From NCBI GenBank assembly GCA_035325995.1, contig DAOKYU010000010.1, forward strand, positions 55,932-119,931: DNA of 64,000 nt. The letters run 5' to 3'. Of the stretch, positions 25,555-32,872 are shown in pieces. Positions within the stretch are counted from its first letter, which is position 1. Each line of letters begins with the position of its first letter. Both the position numbers and the translations under genes were made by a program. The notes under the pieces are model-generated. The model ran no database searches. It had not been told where the DNA came from and saw only the letters and a list, made by a program, of their open reading frames with translations. Origin of the DNA: Thermodesulfobacteriota bacterium (lineage in GTDB: Bacteria; Desulfobacterota_D; UBA1144; Nemesobacterales; UBA2774).

Positions 25555-25858
25555 CTATTTTTTAGTACGTCGCCCTTTGATTAACCGTAAGTCAATCATT
25601 TCTTGTTCGGTCCATCCGATTGAGCCGAGTATTCCCTTTAATAGATTCTCTCCATATCCTCCCCGGTTAGATTGATGAACGGGGATCTCTACGATATCTC
25701 GCCCTTTCGAACGGGACGAGTTTCTGTAATAATGCCTTGAACCGGAACTTTTTAATGAGCTCCCAATTGGGATCATTATCCAAAGCCCTTTTGAGGTCAA
25801 TGGAATTTTTTCCCCGTAGCTGTGACCAAATTTGTTGTTTCTTATATGCCTCTGTCAC
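25555..25858 (-). pseudogene. hicA: HicA-like toxin, frameshifted at an A run
   Basis: Two frames together give a HicA-like mRNA interferase. The first (from 25858) encodes about 37 residues ending NDPNWELIKK. The second encodes SSGSRHYYRNSSRSKGRDIV, then EIPVHQ and LLKGILGSIGW. The core matches the HicA pattern of G-S-H-x-x-(Y/F), a basic stretch, (V/I)P-VH and a C-terminal LL-x-x-I-L-x-x-x-G helix. The frames join at an A5 run near 25742-25746; one more A would restore a single reading frame. This may be a decayed toxin, a slippery-run switch or a sequencing error. It overlaps the end of hicB by 17 bases, so the order is antitoxin then toxin, the reverse of the classic arrangement. Confidence 0.55.
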
Positions 25859-26162
25859 AGTCGAGTAAGTGTGAAGCCAGATGAGCAGGTATTGGAATTA
25901 TCACGTCGTCCTTGGCCAATTCTTTCACGCTCTTTGGTTCCTTAAGAATGTAGAACAAGTCATTCTCGGGAATTTGTTCGCCGCGGTCTTTGTACATTGT
26001 AATCATATCAATTACGGATTCCAGAGCTTCATTTATTGCTTCTTTCTTCGTGCTTCCCGAGACATGTATACCTGGAAGTCCCGGACAAAAAGCATAATAA
26101 CTATCATTCGTATCCTTGCGAGTTGTTACCCTCACAACGAATACGGTCATATGATCACACAT
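25842..26162 (-). CDS. hicB: HicB-family antitoxin
   Basis: A 106-residue HicB-type protein. The core is YYAFCPGLPGIHVSGSTKKE followed by AINEALESVIDMI, the partial RNase H-like fold of HicB antitoxins. The C-terminal tail (IIPIPAHL) is short and lacks an obvious DNA-binding helix-turn-helix. The ATG at 26162 has AGGGGG about five bases upstream. The gene is less GC-rich than its neighbours, as expected of a mobile toxin-antitoxin module. It would bind and neutralise the HicA-like product encoded immediately downstream. Confidence 0.75.
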   Translation of the reverse strand: MCDHMTVFVVRVTTRKDTNDSYYAFCPGLPGIHVSGSTKKEAINEALESVIDMITMYKDRGEQIPENDLFYILKEPKSVKELAKDDVIIPIPAHLASHLLDCDRGI

Positions 26163-26604
26163 GACTGCCCCCTTTGAGTTACCAGTTGTATTATCCGCCG
26201 CTATGGTTAAATATACCTCACTTCTACCACATTCGTACTTGCACTGTCAAGACGATTGCACCTATATCGGATACGGTGATAAGGCCAAGATTCTCCCGTG
26301 TAATTAAAGAATACGTTAGAGATCGCATCACGAGAAGTGGCGAAATATTCATAGCATTGACAGAAAGTTACACGCAGCCTCGGTCCGTCCGGCTCAATAT
26401 GACCGGTTATTCGAGCTGGAATCCGCAAGTTGTTCATAAGAGAACGTGCAGCATGCATGTGCAACCATAAGGGTGACATAGTTCGTTTCCCGCGCTATTT
26501 TCTATCGGGCGGAGGGGGTATATAATGAGGGTGAAGGCGCGGCGCACGTGGAGCGCGTGTGCATAATTATACGAGCGGGCCGGGAAGGCTCGCCGGAGGA
26601 TGCG
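26163..26604. other. Gene-free, locally GC-poor stretch upstream of hicB
   Basis: The first 300 bases are poorer in GC than the surroundings. A 90-residue minus-strand open frame (26207-26479) has no motif and no convincing ribosome binding site, so it was not accepted. It could be a remnant of imported DNA that came with hicBA. Confidence 0.35.
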
Positions 26605-26958
26605 ATGAAGACCATACTATTCGCGGCGATTATACTCGCGGCGGCGTCCGTGACGGCCGGGGCGTGGGAGAGCGTTAGGAATCTCATATACATCGAGCCG
26701 GCCGGCGTCGAGAACGAAATCGAAGACTACGATTCAGTAGAATACATAACCGGGAAGAGCGAGAGGCACTACAGGCAGGCGTGGACGCTCCTCTACAACG
26801 AGGATACGTACGTCGGCCAGTGCATGAACGCGCTCAAGGACCAGGCGGCGCTCGTCGGCGGGAATTCCGTCCTGAACGCGACGTGGACACTGAGGCGCGA
26901 ATACCCCGAGAACTGGTACACGGTCGTGTGCCAGGGGCTCGCGGCCTGGAGATATTGA
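26605..26958 (+). CDS. Small secreted protein
   Basis: A 117-residue protein with a signal peptide (ILFAAIILAAASVTAGA). The mature part has two Cys (GQCMNAL and VVCQGL). The block MNALKDQAALVGGNSVLNAT followed by a short strand is reminiscent of RcsF-like or DUF4156-like periplasmic domains, which have LR-x-x-A-x-x-x-G-(A/G)N-x-V. That is a weak resemblance. ATG 26605 is chosen because GGAGGA lies seven bases before it; the longer frame adds a non-hydrophobic leader. Confidence 0.6.
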   Translation: MKTILFAAIILAAASVTAGAWESVRNLIYIEPAGVENEIEDYDSVEYITGKSERHYRQAWTLLYNEDTYVGQCMNALKDQAALVGGNSVLNATWTLRREYPENWYTVVCQGLAAWRY

Positions 26959-27200
26959 TCCCGTATACAGCATAAAAATCGATTTGCCCGGGGCGGTCGC
27001 CGTACGGTTTCCTCACCGGCGGCGGGGGGAGAGTTGCGCGCGGCCGGGGACGGGCTTTCGCATAAATGGGAAAGTATATATAATTATCGCTTTGGCCGGA
27101 GACTACTCCGCGCTGAAACGGGGGGCAGCCGGGTTACCGTGAAAGTTACAGCGGGTTAGCCGTCCTGCCGCGATCAGCCGGTATTCAAGGAGGGCAGACT

Positions 27201-27446
27201 TTGGACAACGGGGATTCGAAGCCGCTTGCGGAGCTCTTCGGGAGCGATACACAGGGGAGGCTCATTTTCGATCTCGTGAGGGCCATCGTGGCCGACCGGA
27301 TGAAGATTACGGCGCTCGAAGACGTAATCGTAGCCAGGGGAATTCTAAGCAGGGAAGATCTCGACGAGCGGTACAAGGAGCTTTTGAGCTCGACGTCGGA
27401 CGAGGTGATAAACGACGTTCTCCGCGAATTCGGAAAGGTGGGATAG
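27201..27446 (+). CDS. Small hypothetical protein
   Basis: An 81-residue charged, helical protein starting at TTG, supported by AAGGAGGG seven bases upstream. The sequence includes FDLVRAIVADRMKITALEDV and ILSREDLDERYKEL. It has no membrane segment or known motif. The second half resembles the short helical ends of subunits that dimerise through coiled coils. It may share a transcript with the following lipoprotein, 160 bases away. Confidence 0.5.
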   Translation: MDNGDSKPLAELFGSDTQGRLIFDLVRAIVADRMKITALEDVIVARGILSREDLDERYKELLSSTSDEVINDVLREFGKVG

Positions 27447-27608
27447 CCGGGTGCGATCGCGCCGCCCGCGAAATCAACGCTTCGCCCGGAGCCGGGCGAA
27501 TGTTATTCTGATAACGTTCCACGATTACACGACACGAGGACGCGCGCAGGGCGCGGGAAGAAAGCCGGCGGGACCCACGGCGGCGAGGGAAATCGTTTAA
27601 ACGGAGAA

Positions 27609-28238
27609 ATGAATATGAGGACGGTGTTACTTATACTGGCGGCGGTGGCTCTGGGGGCGGGCGTTTCGGCCTGCAAGAAGTCGGGAGACACCGGGGGCGG
27701 GAGCGGCGACTTCCGGAATACGAAGTGGGGAATGACGAAGGACGAGGTGAAGGCCTCGGAGAAGCTTCCGCTTTCGGACGAATTGCCGGAGGCCGTCACG
27801 TACGTCAGCGAGCTGGGCGGCGAGCCCGCGATAATAGGGTACGTCTTCAACAAAGAGGGGCAGCTCGTAAGGGCCGGGTATCTCGTGGACGACGAGCGGA
27901 TTCCGCCCGGGGACTACGTGGCCGCGTTCGAGAAGGCCAAGAAGGATATGGGGGTCAGGCTCGGGATGCCTTCGACCGACCGCATGCTGTGGACGAGCGG
28001 CGTTCAGGACGTGACGGATCCGGAAAAGTTCGGCGAGGCGACTTGCGATGGCAAGATGAGATATATCGCCGGATGGGCCAACGAGAGGACCGCGATTAAC
28101 CTTACGCTCGACGGATACGAGGGAAAGTGCAGGCTGGCGGCGATGTACGACAGCATAGATTTTTACGTCCTGCCGGTCATATTGGAAAAGAGCAGTGAGA
28201 AGTCCGCCCGCCCGACGCCGGGGCCCGAGGCCGAGTGA
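27609..28238 (+). CDS. Lipoprotein of unknown function
   Basis: A 209-residue protein with signal sequence and lipobox-like end (GAGVSACKK). The early motif FRNTKWGMTKDEVKASE is a common module in exported bacterial proteins, where a W-G-M-(T/S)-x-x-E-V block begins a small alpha/beta domain. Two later Cys (EATCDGK and GKCRLA) may form a disulfide. The end is Pro/Glu-rich. The function is unknown. Confidence 0.65.
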   Translation: MNMRTVLLILAAVALGAGVSACKKSGDTGGGSGDFRNTKWGMTKDEVKASEKLPLSDELPEAVTYVSELGGEPAIIGYVFNKEGQLVRAGYLVDDERIPPGDYVAAFEKAKKDMGVRLGMPSTDRMLWTSGVQDVTDPEKFGEATCDGKMRYIAGWANERTAINLTLDGYEGKCRLAAMYDSIDFYVLPVILEKSSEKSARPTPGPEAE

Positions 28239-28373
28239 GCGCCTGTAAATGAGCCGCATGTGCGCCGAAAGATTGAATTCCGGTGCGGCAGCCTATATAA
28301 TCACTATTCACGGCGGCATACCCGCGGATTTTTCCGGCGGGAATCCGGGCCGCCCGATGGCGGGAGAGCGGCA

Positions 28374-28631
28374 ATGGGGAGCCTGCCGAAAGCGCCGATG
28401 ATTCAGTATAAAGTAGAAAATATCACCCTCACCGACGACGAAAAGTCGTTCCTCATAGATTTGACCATAGAGCTCGAGGATTACGAGTCGGACCCCGTTT
28501 TTATATCGCTGTCGTTTCCGCTCGCGAACGATTCGGGGGACGTCGAGGACATAAAGGACAAGGCAGTCCTTCACGCAAAGGGCCTTTTGAAGAAGGTGCT
28601 CCTCGAAGACGCGCAGAGGGATTTGTTCTAG
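28374..28631 (+). CDS. Small hypothetical protein
   Basis: An 85-residue acidic protein. The start ATG 28374 has GGAGAG five bases upstream; the longer frame begins with a basic low-confidence stretch. The sequence alternates strands and charged loops (ITLTDDEKSFLIDLTIEL, SDPVFISLSFPLAND) and ends in an amphipathic helix. It has no signal peptide. It converges with the DUF4143 ATPase gene, 27 bases apart. Confidence 0.5.
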   Translation: MGSLPKAPMIQYKVENITLTDDEKSFLIDLTIELEDYESDPVFISLSFPLANDSGDVEDIKDKAVLHAKGLLKKVLLEDAQRDLF

Positions 28632-28658
28632 GGAGGCGGGTGGCTGCGGACCGTCTCC

Positions 28659-30077
28659 TTACGAGATTTTCCTGCTTTTGATTCTGTTGAATCCGACTGT
28701 GAAACAGTATTCGCTTGCAGGTACGAAGTCGAACGAGATATTCTTGTATTCTACGGTTTTCCTGATCGTTTTCGTGGTTATTCTGATTTTGGGCAGGTTG
28801 TTCGCATGGCAGAAGGTAACTATATATGGCAGCTCCGGGATGTGGTCAGGGTAGTAGTCAGACCACTTGACTTCAACCGCCCACAAGAATTTTCTATCCG
28901 GTCCCAAGGACACAAGATCGACCTCGCCCTTGTCCCACCTCGCATAATACAATGGACCGTCTGACTGGTCCTGAAACCACTGAGAGAATACAGCCGTCTC
29001 CACGAGCGGCCCCATAGCCCGATCATCGTCCTTTATGGGAGAAAAGAGAGCGGCTCTTATAGAGGGGTTGGTAAGATATACCTTGAAATAATTCGCCCGT
29101 TTGAATTTTTTCCCGGAGCGGTCCACCCTGTGGATTATGCGTATGAGAAAAGCCGCCTCCAGGTATTCGAGATATTTTTTGATGGTATTTTTAGCGACGC
29201 CGGATTTTCTCGAGAGCTCTTCGAGGGAGATTTCGTTCGCAGTATTCAGGGCAAGGGTTGTAAATAGATAGTAGAGTTCCTGTATGTCCTGAATACCGTA
29301 GAGGCTCGGAAGATCCCTGAGAAGCACTTTGTCTATGATGTCACTCTTGATGAAGCGGGTGGGGTTCTCTTTGATCTCGCCCGACAGCACGACCTCGGGG
29401 TAGCCTCCGTAATTGATGTAATCTACAAATTTTCTGTTGAATGAGTTTATGTCTGAAGACTGATAGTGGCGCACAGAACGCTCTTCCATGTTTACGAGCC
29501 GGGTTTCTCCCGATAGTAAAAGGTATTCATAGAACGTCAGCGGGGGCAGAAGGAAATCAGTGAATCGACCGGCTCCGGATTCGTTGCTTTTGAGTTTTAA
29601 GGCCGCCGCAGCCGAGCCGGAAGCCACAGCCTTTATGTACGGATAATCATCTACGATCTTCTTGAGGTGTATTTCCCAGTTCTTTAGGTACTGGATTTCA
29701 TCGAAGAAAACGTAAACGGGCGTTGCATTGACATCGACGGCGCTTGTCTCGGAAAATAACTTTATGAACTCCTCGAGACTAAGGCCGTTGTATACGGGAT
29801 GGTCTACTGGAAAATAGACGATTTGACCGGAGGGAAATCCCTCTTGTATGAGTCTTTCTATCGTATGATGAATCATTACAGTCTTCCCCACGCGTCGGGG
29901 GCCCATGAGTATGACAGCCCTTCTGACGGTGCGGTTTTCGGCGAGTGGGTAAAAAAGATCGAGGTATTCTCTAGGTTTCAGGTTCTTAAGGAAAAGGGGC
30001 AGTGAATCTTTTGATTTCCACCATGGATTCTCGACATTTATTCTTTCGATCAGTTGTTCTCTTTCGACGGATTTCAT
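28659..30077 (-). CDS. AAA ATPase with DUF4143 domain
   Basis: A 472-residue protein of the AAA_14/DUF4143 family. The P-loop is MGPRRVGKTVMIHH at about residue 58 and Walker B is YVFFDEIQYL; sensor-type GSAAAAL follows. The middle has a winged-helix-like segment (LEELSRKSGVAKNTIKKYLE). The C-terminal DUF4143 part shows GPLVETAVFSQW and WDKGEVDLV with WAVEVKW, a PD-(D/E)XK nuclease-like D...E-x-K pattern. Such genes are scattered by horizontal transfer, and their role is unclear. The gene is poorer in GC and has different codon use from its neighbours, consistent with import. Confidence 0.8.
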   Translation of the reverse strand: MKSVEREQLIERINVENPWWKSKDSLPLFLKNLKPREYLDLFYPLAENRTVRRAVILMGPRRVGKTVMIHHTIERLIQEGFPSGQIVYFPVDHPVYNGLSLEEFIKLFSETSAVDVNATPVYVFFDEIQYLKNWEIHLKKIVDDYPYIKAVASGSAAAALKLKSNESGAGRFTDFLLPPLTFYEYLLLSGETRLVNMEERSVRHYQSSDINSFNRKFVDYINYGGYPEVVLSGEIKENPTRFIKSDIIDKVLLRDLPSLYGIQDIQELYYLFTTLALNTANEISLEELSRKSGVAKNTIKKYLEYLEAAFLIRIIHRVDRSGKKFKRANYFKVYLTNPSIRAALFSPIKDDDRAMGPLVETAVFSQWFQDQSDGPLYYARWDKGEVDLVSLGPDRKFLWAVEVKWSDYYPDHIPELPYIVTFCHANNLPKIRITTKTIRKTVEYKNISFDFVPASEYCFTVGFNRIKSRKIS

Positions 30078-30289
30078 TGTTGCTCACATAAGATTAATAA
30101 TATGATATTAATATATCGTATGCCGCAATAGAGTCAAGATGTTAATCTTATATAGGGAAATTTGTCAAAATTTTTGTAAGTGCCGGAATTCTTTCATAAA
30201 ATCCTCGTTAAATATATTGACGTTCGCCCTATTTCATTGTATAACAGCGTTTTTTTCTAAAAACCGGTAAAACACTAAAAAGCTTAAAA

Positions 30290-30312
30290 CCTCCTGTAAA
30301 GATTACAGGAGG
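30290..30312 (+). promoter_or_regulatory. Perfect hairpin burying a ribosome binding site
   Basis: CCTCCTGTAA (30290-30299), a three-base loop and TTACAGGAGG (30303-30312) form a perfect ten-pair stem. The 3' arm is the AGGAGG ribosome binding site of the ORF at 30318. The 5' arm contains an exact anti-Shine-Dalgarno. The hairpin would block initiation unless it is melted or bound. Confidence 0.6.
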
Positions 30313-30317
30313 TAGGT

Positions 30318-30620
30318 ATGGGTTTTAATTTAAGGCTCAATATTCGGATGGATTTTCTTATGCGTCTGAATTTGTGTGATGTTATTACGCTCATACGCGA
30401 TTTATTGATCACCAATCACTCGGTAAAGAATATCCCGAAGCCGGAGCAGGAGCAGGTTCTGTCGGCATTCATGAGCCTCGTCGTGAATAACGCGGCGCTC
30501 GAGTTTTCGGGGCGCTGGAACCTATTGTCTATAATCCGGAAGAGCATCGAGTCGTCGGGTATGTCCGATTGGAATACCTGTGCCAGAGTCGCGGCGCTCG
30601 GAGTGGGTCCGACGCGGTAA
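30318..30620 (+). CDS. Short hypothetical ORF behind a sequestered ribosome binding site
   Basis: A 100-residue protein with no recognised domain. The N-terminus (GFNLRLNIRMDFLMRLNLCD) is basic and hydrophobic, followed by helical sequence and KPEQEQVLSAFMSLVV. It begins five bases after an excellent AGGAGG that lies in a perfect hairpin. The stretch before it is AT-rich, the end overlaps GC-rich sequence. It could be a real regulated small protein or a remnant beside the imported DUF4143 gene. Confidence 0.4.
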   Translation: MGFNLRLNIRMDFLMRLNLCDVITLIRDLLITNHSVKNIPKPEQEQVLSAFMSLVVNNAALEFSGRWNLLSIIRKSIESSGMSDWNTCARVAALGVGPTR

Positions 30621-30699
30621 AGTCCGACGACCGCATTAACTCTCTGTCGGACTCTAATTCTGGATACCACCTGTCTTTGTTCGTTGAGGCGCAGGGCTG

Positions 30700-31848
30700 T
30701 TACGGCATAGGGCGCTGTTTTATAGAATCTCCGGGGCTTATGAAGGGGTTGTGCGGGAGCTTTTTGTAATGCAGTTGATAGGGGTTGACGGGTATGGTGT
30801 CGCGCGACAGGTTCCGGAGCGTTATGGATGTGGTTACGAGCAGATAAAGCACGAGAATGGAGACGCGGAAGAGCCGCCCCGGCCTGACGCCGCCCGGGTA
30901 CGTGTCCGCGAGAAGGACCTCGGCCACGAGAAACGAGGAGAAGAGGACGGACTGCATCATGTGGAAGCCCGAGCTGTAGGCGTTGAGCGTGGCGACGGCG
31001 AAGACGATGTAGACGGACGAGAGGCAGAAGAGGAGCGCATTCGTGCGGCTCCTGTCGCGGAGGGCGGCCCACGCCGAAAGCGGGAGGAAGAGGGACATGC
31101 CGGTGCTGAAGAATTTATAGAGCACCAGTCCCGGGGGAGAGAAGAAGAAATGCCTTTTCAGGTTCGACATTCTCAGCAGCGCCTCCATGCTCGAAAACCC
31201 CGTAACCAGGTTGAGGCAGAGGAAGGGGAGAGTGAGACCTGCGAGCGCGAGAAACAGTTTCCTTATATCGCGGGTATATATAAGATATATAATAAAGCCT
31301 ATGGCATAAATGCCGGCTGTGTATTTGAACAGAAGCCCGGCGCTCATGACGAGGGCGGCGAGGAACGCTCCCCTGCCGTATACGTAGAGGACTACGCCCA
31401 GCGTGAAGAAGATGGCGGCCGTCATGTCGTCCTGCTCGCCGGCGGCGACGTTGAGGTTCGTCCCGGCATAGAAGGCGAATATGAACAGCGCCGCCGCCGT
31501 GACGCGGGGAGGGAAGCACTTCCGGCCGATAGCGTACTGGAGGCCGAAGAGCAGGGCGAAGGCGGCGAGGTTAAAGGCCTTGAGGCCGTAGACGCCGAAT
31601 ATCTCGTAGAGCCTGTACCATGCGATCGATCCGACGTAGGTCTTTACACCGGGGAGGATGAGCTTAACCTGACTGCCCGGCTTTTCGAAGAATGCTTTTC
31701 CGTGTGTGAGGGGGAGGTTTACGTCGTAGTAGACGCGCTCGCCGGAGTAGAGGATGAAGGCGAGCTTGAAGGCGAGGGCGAGGAGGAGTATGTATGCCGC
31801 GAGGCGTCTTCCCCCGGGGGCGTTCGGAGAGTCGTCGAGTTCTTTCAT
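30700..31848 (-). CDS. Multi-pass membrane glycosyltransferase-like protein (GT87/GT39 type)
   Basis: A 382-residue membrane protein with about nine helices. The first loop carries YYDVNLPLTHGKAFF, and further on NVAAGEQDDMTAA; acidic residues in the first periplasmic loop are typical of GT-C enzymes that use lipid-phosphate sugars. It resembles the DUF2029/GT87 and GT39 superfamily. It is separated by about one kilobase from the dehydratase end of the polysaccharide locus, and the AhpD-like gene lies between, on the other strand. It might add a sugar to the same polymer or to another glycan. Confidence 0.6.
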   Translation of the reverse strand: MKELDDSPNAPGGRRLAAYILLLALAFKLAFILYSGERVYYDVNLPLTHGKAFFEKPGSQVKLILPGVKTYVGSIAWYRLYEIFGVYGLKAFNLAAFALLFGLQYAIGRKCFPPRVTAAALFIFAFYAGTNLNVAAGEQDDMTAAIFFTLGVVLYVYGRGAFLAALVMSAGLLFKYTAGIYAIGFIIYLIYTRDIRKLFLALAGLTLPFLCLNLVTGFSSMEALLRMSNLKRHFFFSPPGLVLYKFFSTGMSLFLPLSAWAALRDRSRTNALLFCLSSVYIVFAVATLNAYSSGFHMMQSVLFSSFLVAEVLLADTYPGGVRPGRLFRVSILVLYLLVTTSITLRNLSRDTIPVNPYQLHYKKLPHNPFISPGDSIKQRPMP

Positions 31849-32075
31849 GGCGTCGTGTGCATGGACCTGTGTACTATTTTAGTAGGTGGCGCGGATTTAA
31901 GAAAGGGGGAATAGAGGACTTTAGTGATGAGCGTGCGCAGGAGGAATCGATATGGGTGCGAGGGGCCTCTAATAGTACAGAACGCCGCCGCGGGGGAGGG
32001 TTGGGGCGGCGGAGGAGGGAGACCGGCGCCCGGGGGGGAGCGCCGGAGAAAAATTCAGATCGAGGAGTCGCTAAA

Positions 32076-32525
32076 ATGATAGACCGTATTTCTTACATAA
32101 CCGTCGCTCCGGAAGCGATGGAGGCTTTCGGCGGCGGGCCGAAGTATCTGGGTACTTCGTCTATAGAGCGCAAGCTGCGGTATATGGTGGAGCTCAGGGT
32201 GTCGCAGATAAACGGATGCGCGTACTGTGTGGACCTTCACTCGAAGCAGCTCCGGAAAGAGGGGGAGACGGAGCAGAGGATCGACTGCCTCCCGGTTTGG
32301 GATGAGGTGACGTTTTACACCGGCAGGGAGAGGGCGGCCCTGGAATGGGCCGAGGCCGTTACACGCGTCGAGGCTACGCGCGTGCCGGATAATGTATACG
32401 AGCGTGTGAGCGAGCACTTCAGCGAGAAGGAGCTCGTCGATTTGACGCTCGTAGCGGCCAACATGAATTTTTGGAACAGGATCGCTATAAGCTTCAGGAG
32501 GCAGCCGCCGGGGAGGAAGGGGTGA
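32076..32525 (+). CDS. AhpD/carboxymuconolactone decarboxylase-family protein
   Basis: A 149-residue helical protein. The CMD/AhpD signature is visible: ELRVSQINGCAYCVDLHSKQ gives the C-x-x-C-x-x-x-H redox motif. The family includes alkyl hydroperoxidase D and peroxidase-like enzymes; this one would use its two Cys as a disulfide-reducing active site. ATG 32076 has GAGGAG ten bases upstream. The longer upstream frame is shadow sequence. It stands alone on the plus strand between two minus-strand genes. Confidence 0.8.
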   Translation: MIDRISYITVAPEAMEAFGGGPKYLGTSSIERKLRYMVELRVSQINGCAYCVDLHSKQLRKEGETEQRIDCLPVWDEVTFYTGRERAALEWAEAVTRVEATRVPDNVYERVSEHFSEKELVDLTLVAANMNFWNRIAISFRRQPPGRKG

Positions 32526-32579
32526 GGGTGGTTTCCGACGCAGCAAGACCGGAGATTCATTGTACGGTTCGCACGGTTC

Positions 32580-32631
32580 ATGGTTAATGCGGCGAGGCCG
32601 CTACGTCGGGTGTCGGCGGACACGGTCCGCC
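32580..32631 (+). repeat. Degenerate partial copy of the composite hairpin repeat
   Basis: The order GGTTAATGC, then GGCCGCTAC and the hairpin GGCGGACACGGTCCGCC follows that of the complete units at 54.0-54.1 kb. The first half of the unit is missing, as in the copy at 6481. Confidence 0.45.
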
Positions 32632-32872
32632 TTTTTCTAAGGGGGGATGGAAAGCAAAGGCTGGATTCCCGATACAAGCACTCTGGAATGACAAATCATA
32701 AAAGACTAAAAACGAGATCCTGAAACGAGTTCAGGATGACGAAAATGAGGTGATTCCTCGCGTGCTCGGAATCGTTGGGAAGACAATATTATCGTTGGGA
32801 AGACAATATTAAGGTAGCCCTCACCTTAGTCCTCTCCCTTTCATAAGGGGGAGGAAAGAAGAAATGCGGATG
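32632..32872. repeat. Mosaic of dispersed palindromic elements
   Basis: About 240 bases between the AhpD-like gene and the dehydratase gene. It holds a CTGGATTCCCG...TGGAATGAC pair (about 32661-32691), a GATCCTGAA...TTCAGGATGAC pair (about 32711-32741), a direct duplication of ATCGTTGGGAAGACAATATT (about 32771 and 32791), and a TCTCCCTT...AAGGGGGAGG palindrome (about 32833-32856). The first two resemble widely seen extragenic elements built around GGAATGAC and AGGATGAC. No gene is seen. Confidence 0.6.

Noticed and set aside
26207..26479. A 90-residue minus-strand open frame upstream of hicB
   Set aside because: No motif, no convincing ribosome binding site and odd composition; more likely chance in GC-poor DNA.
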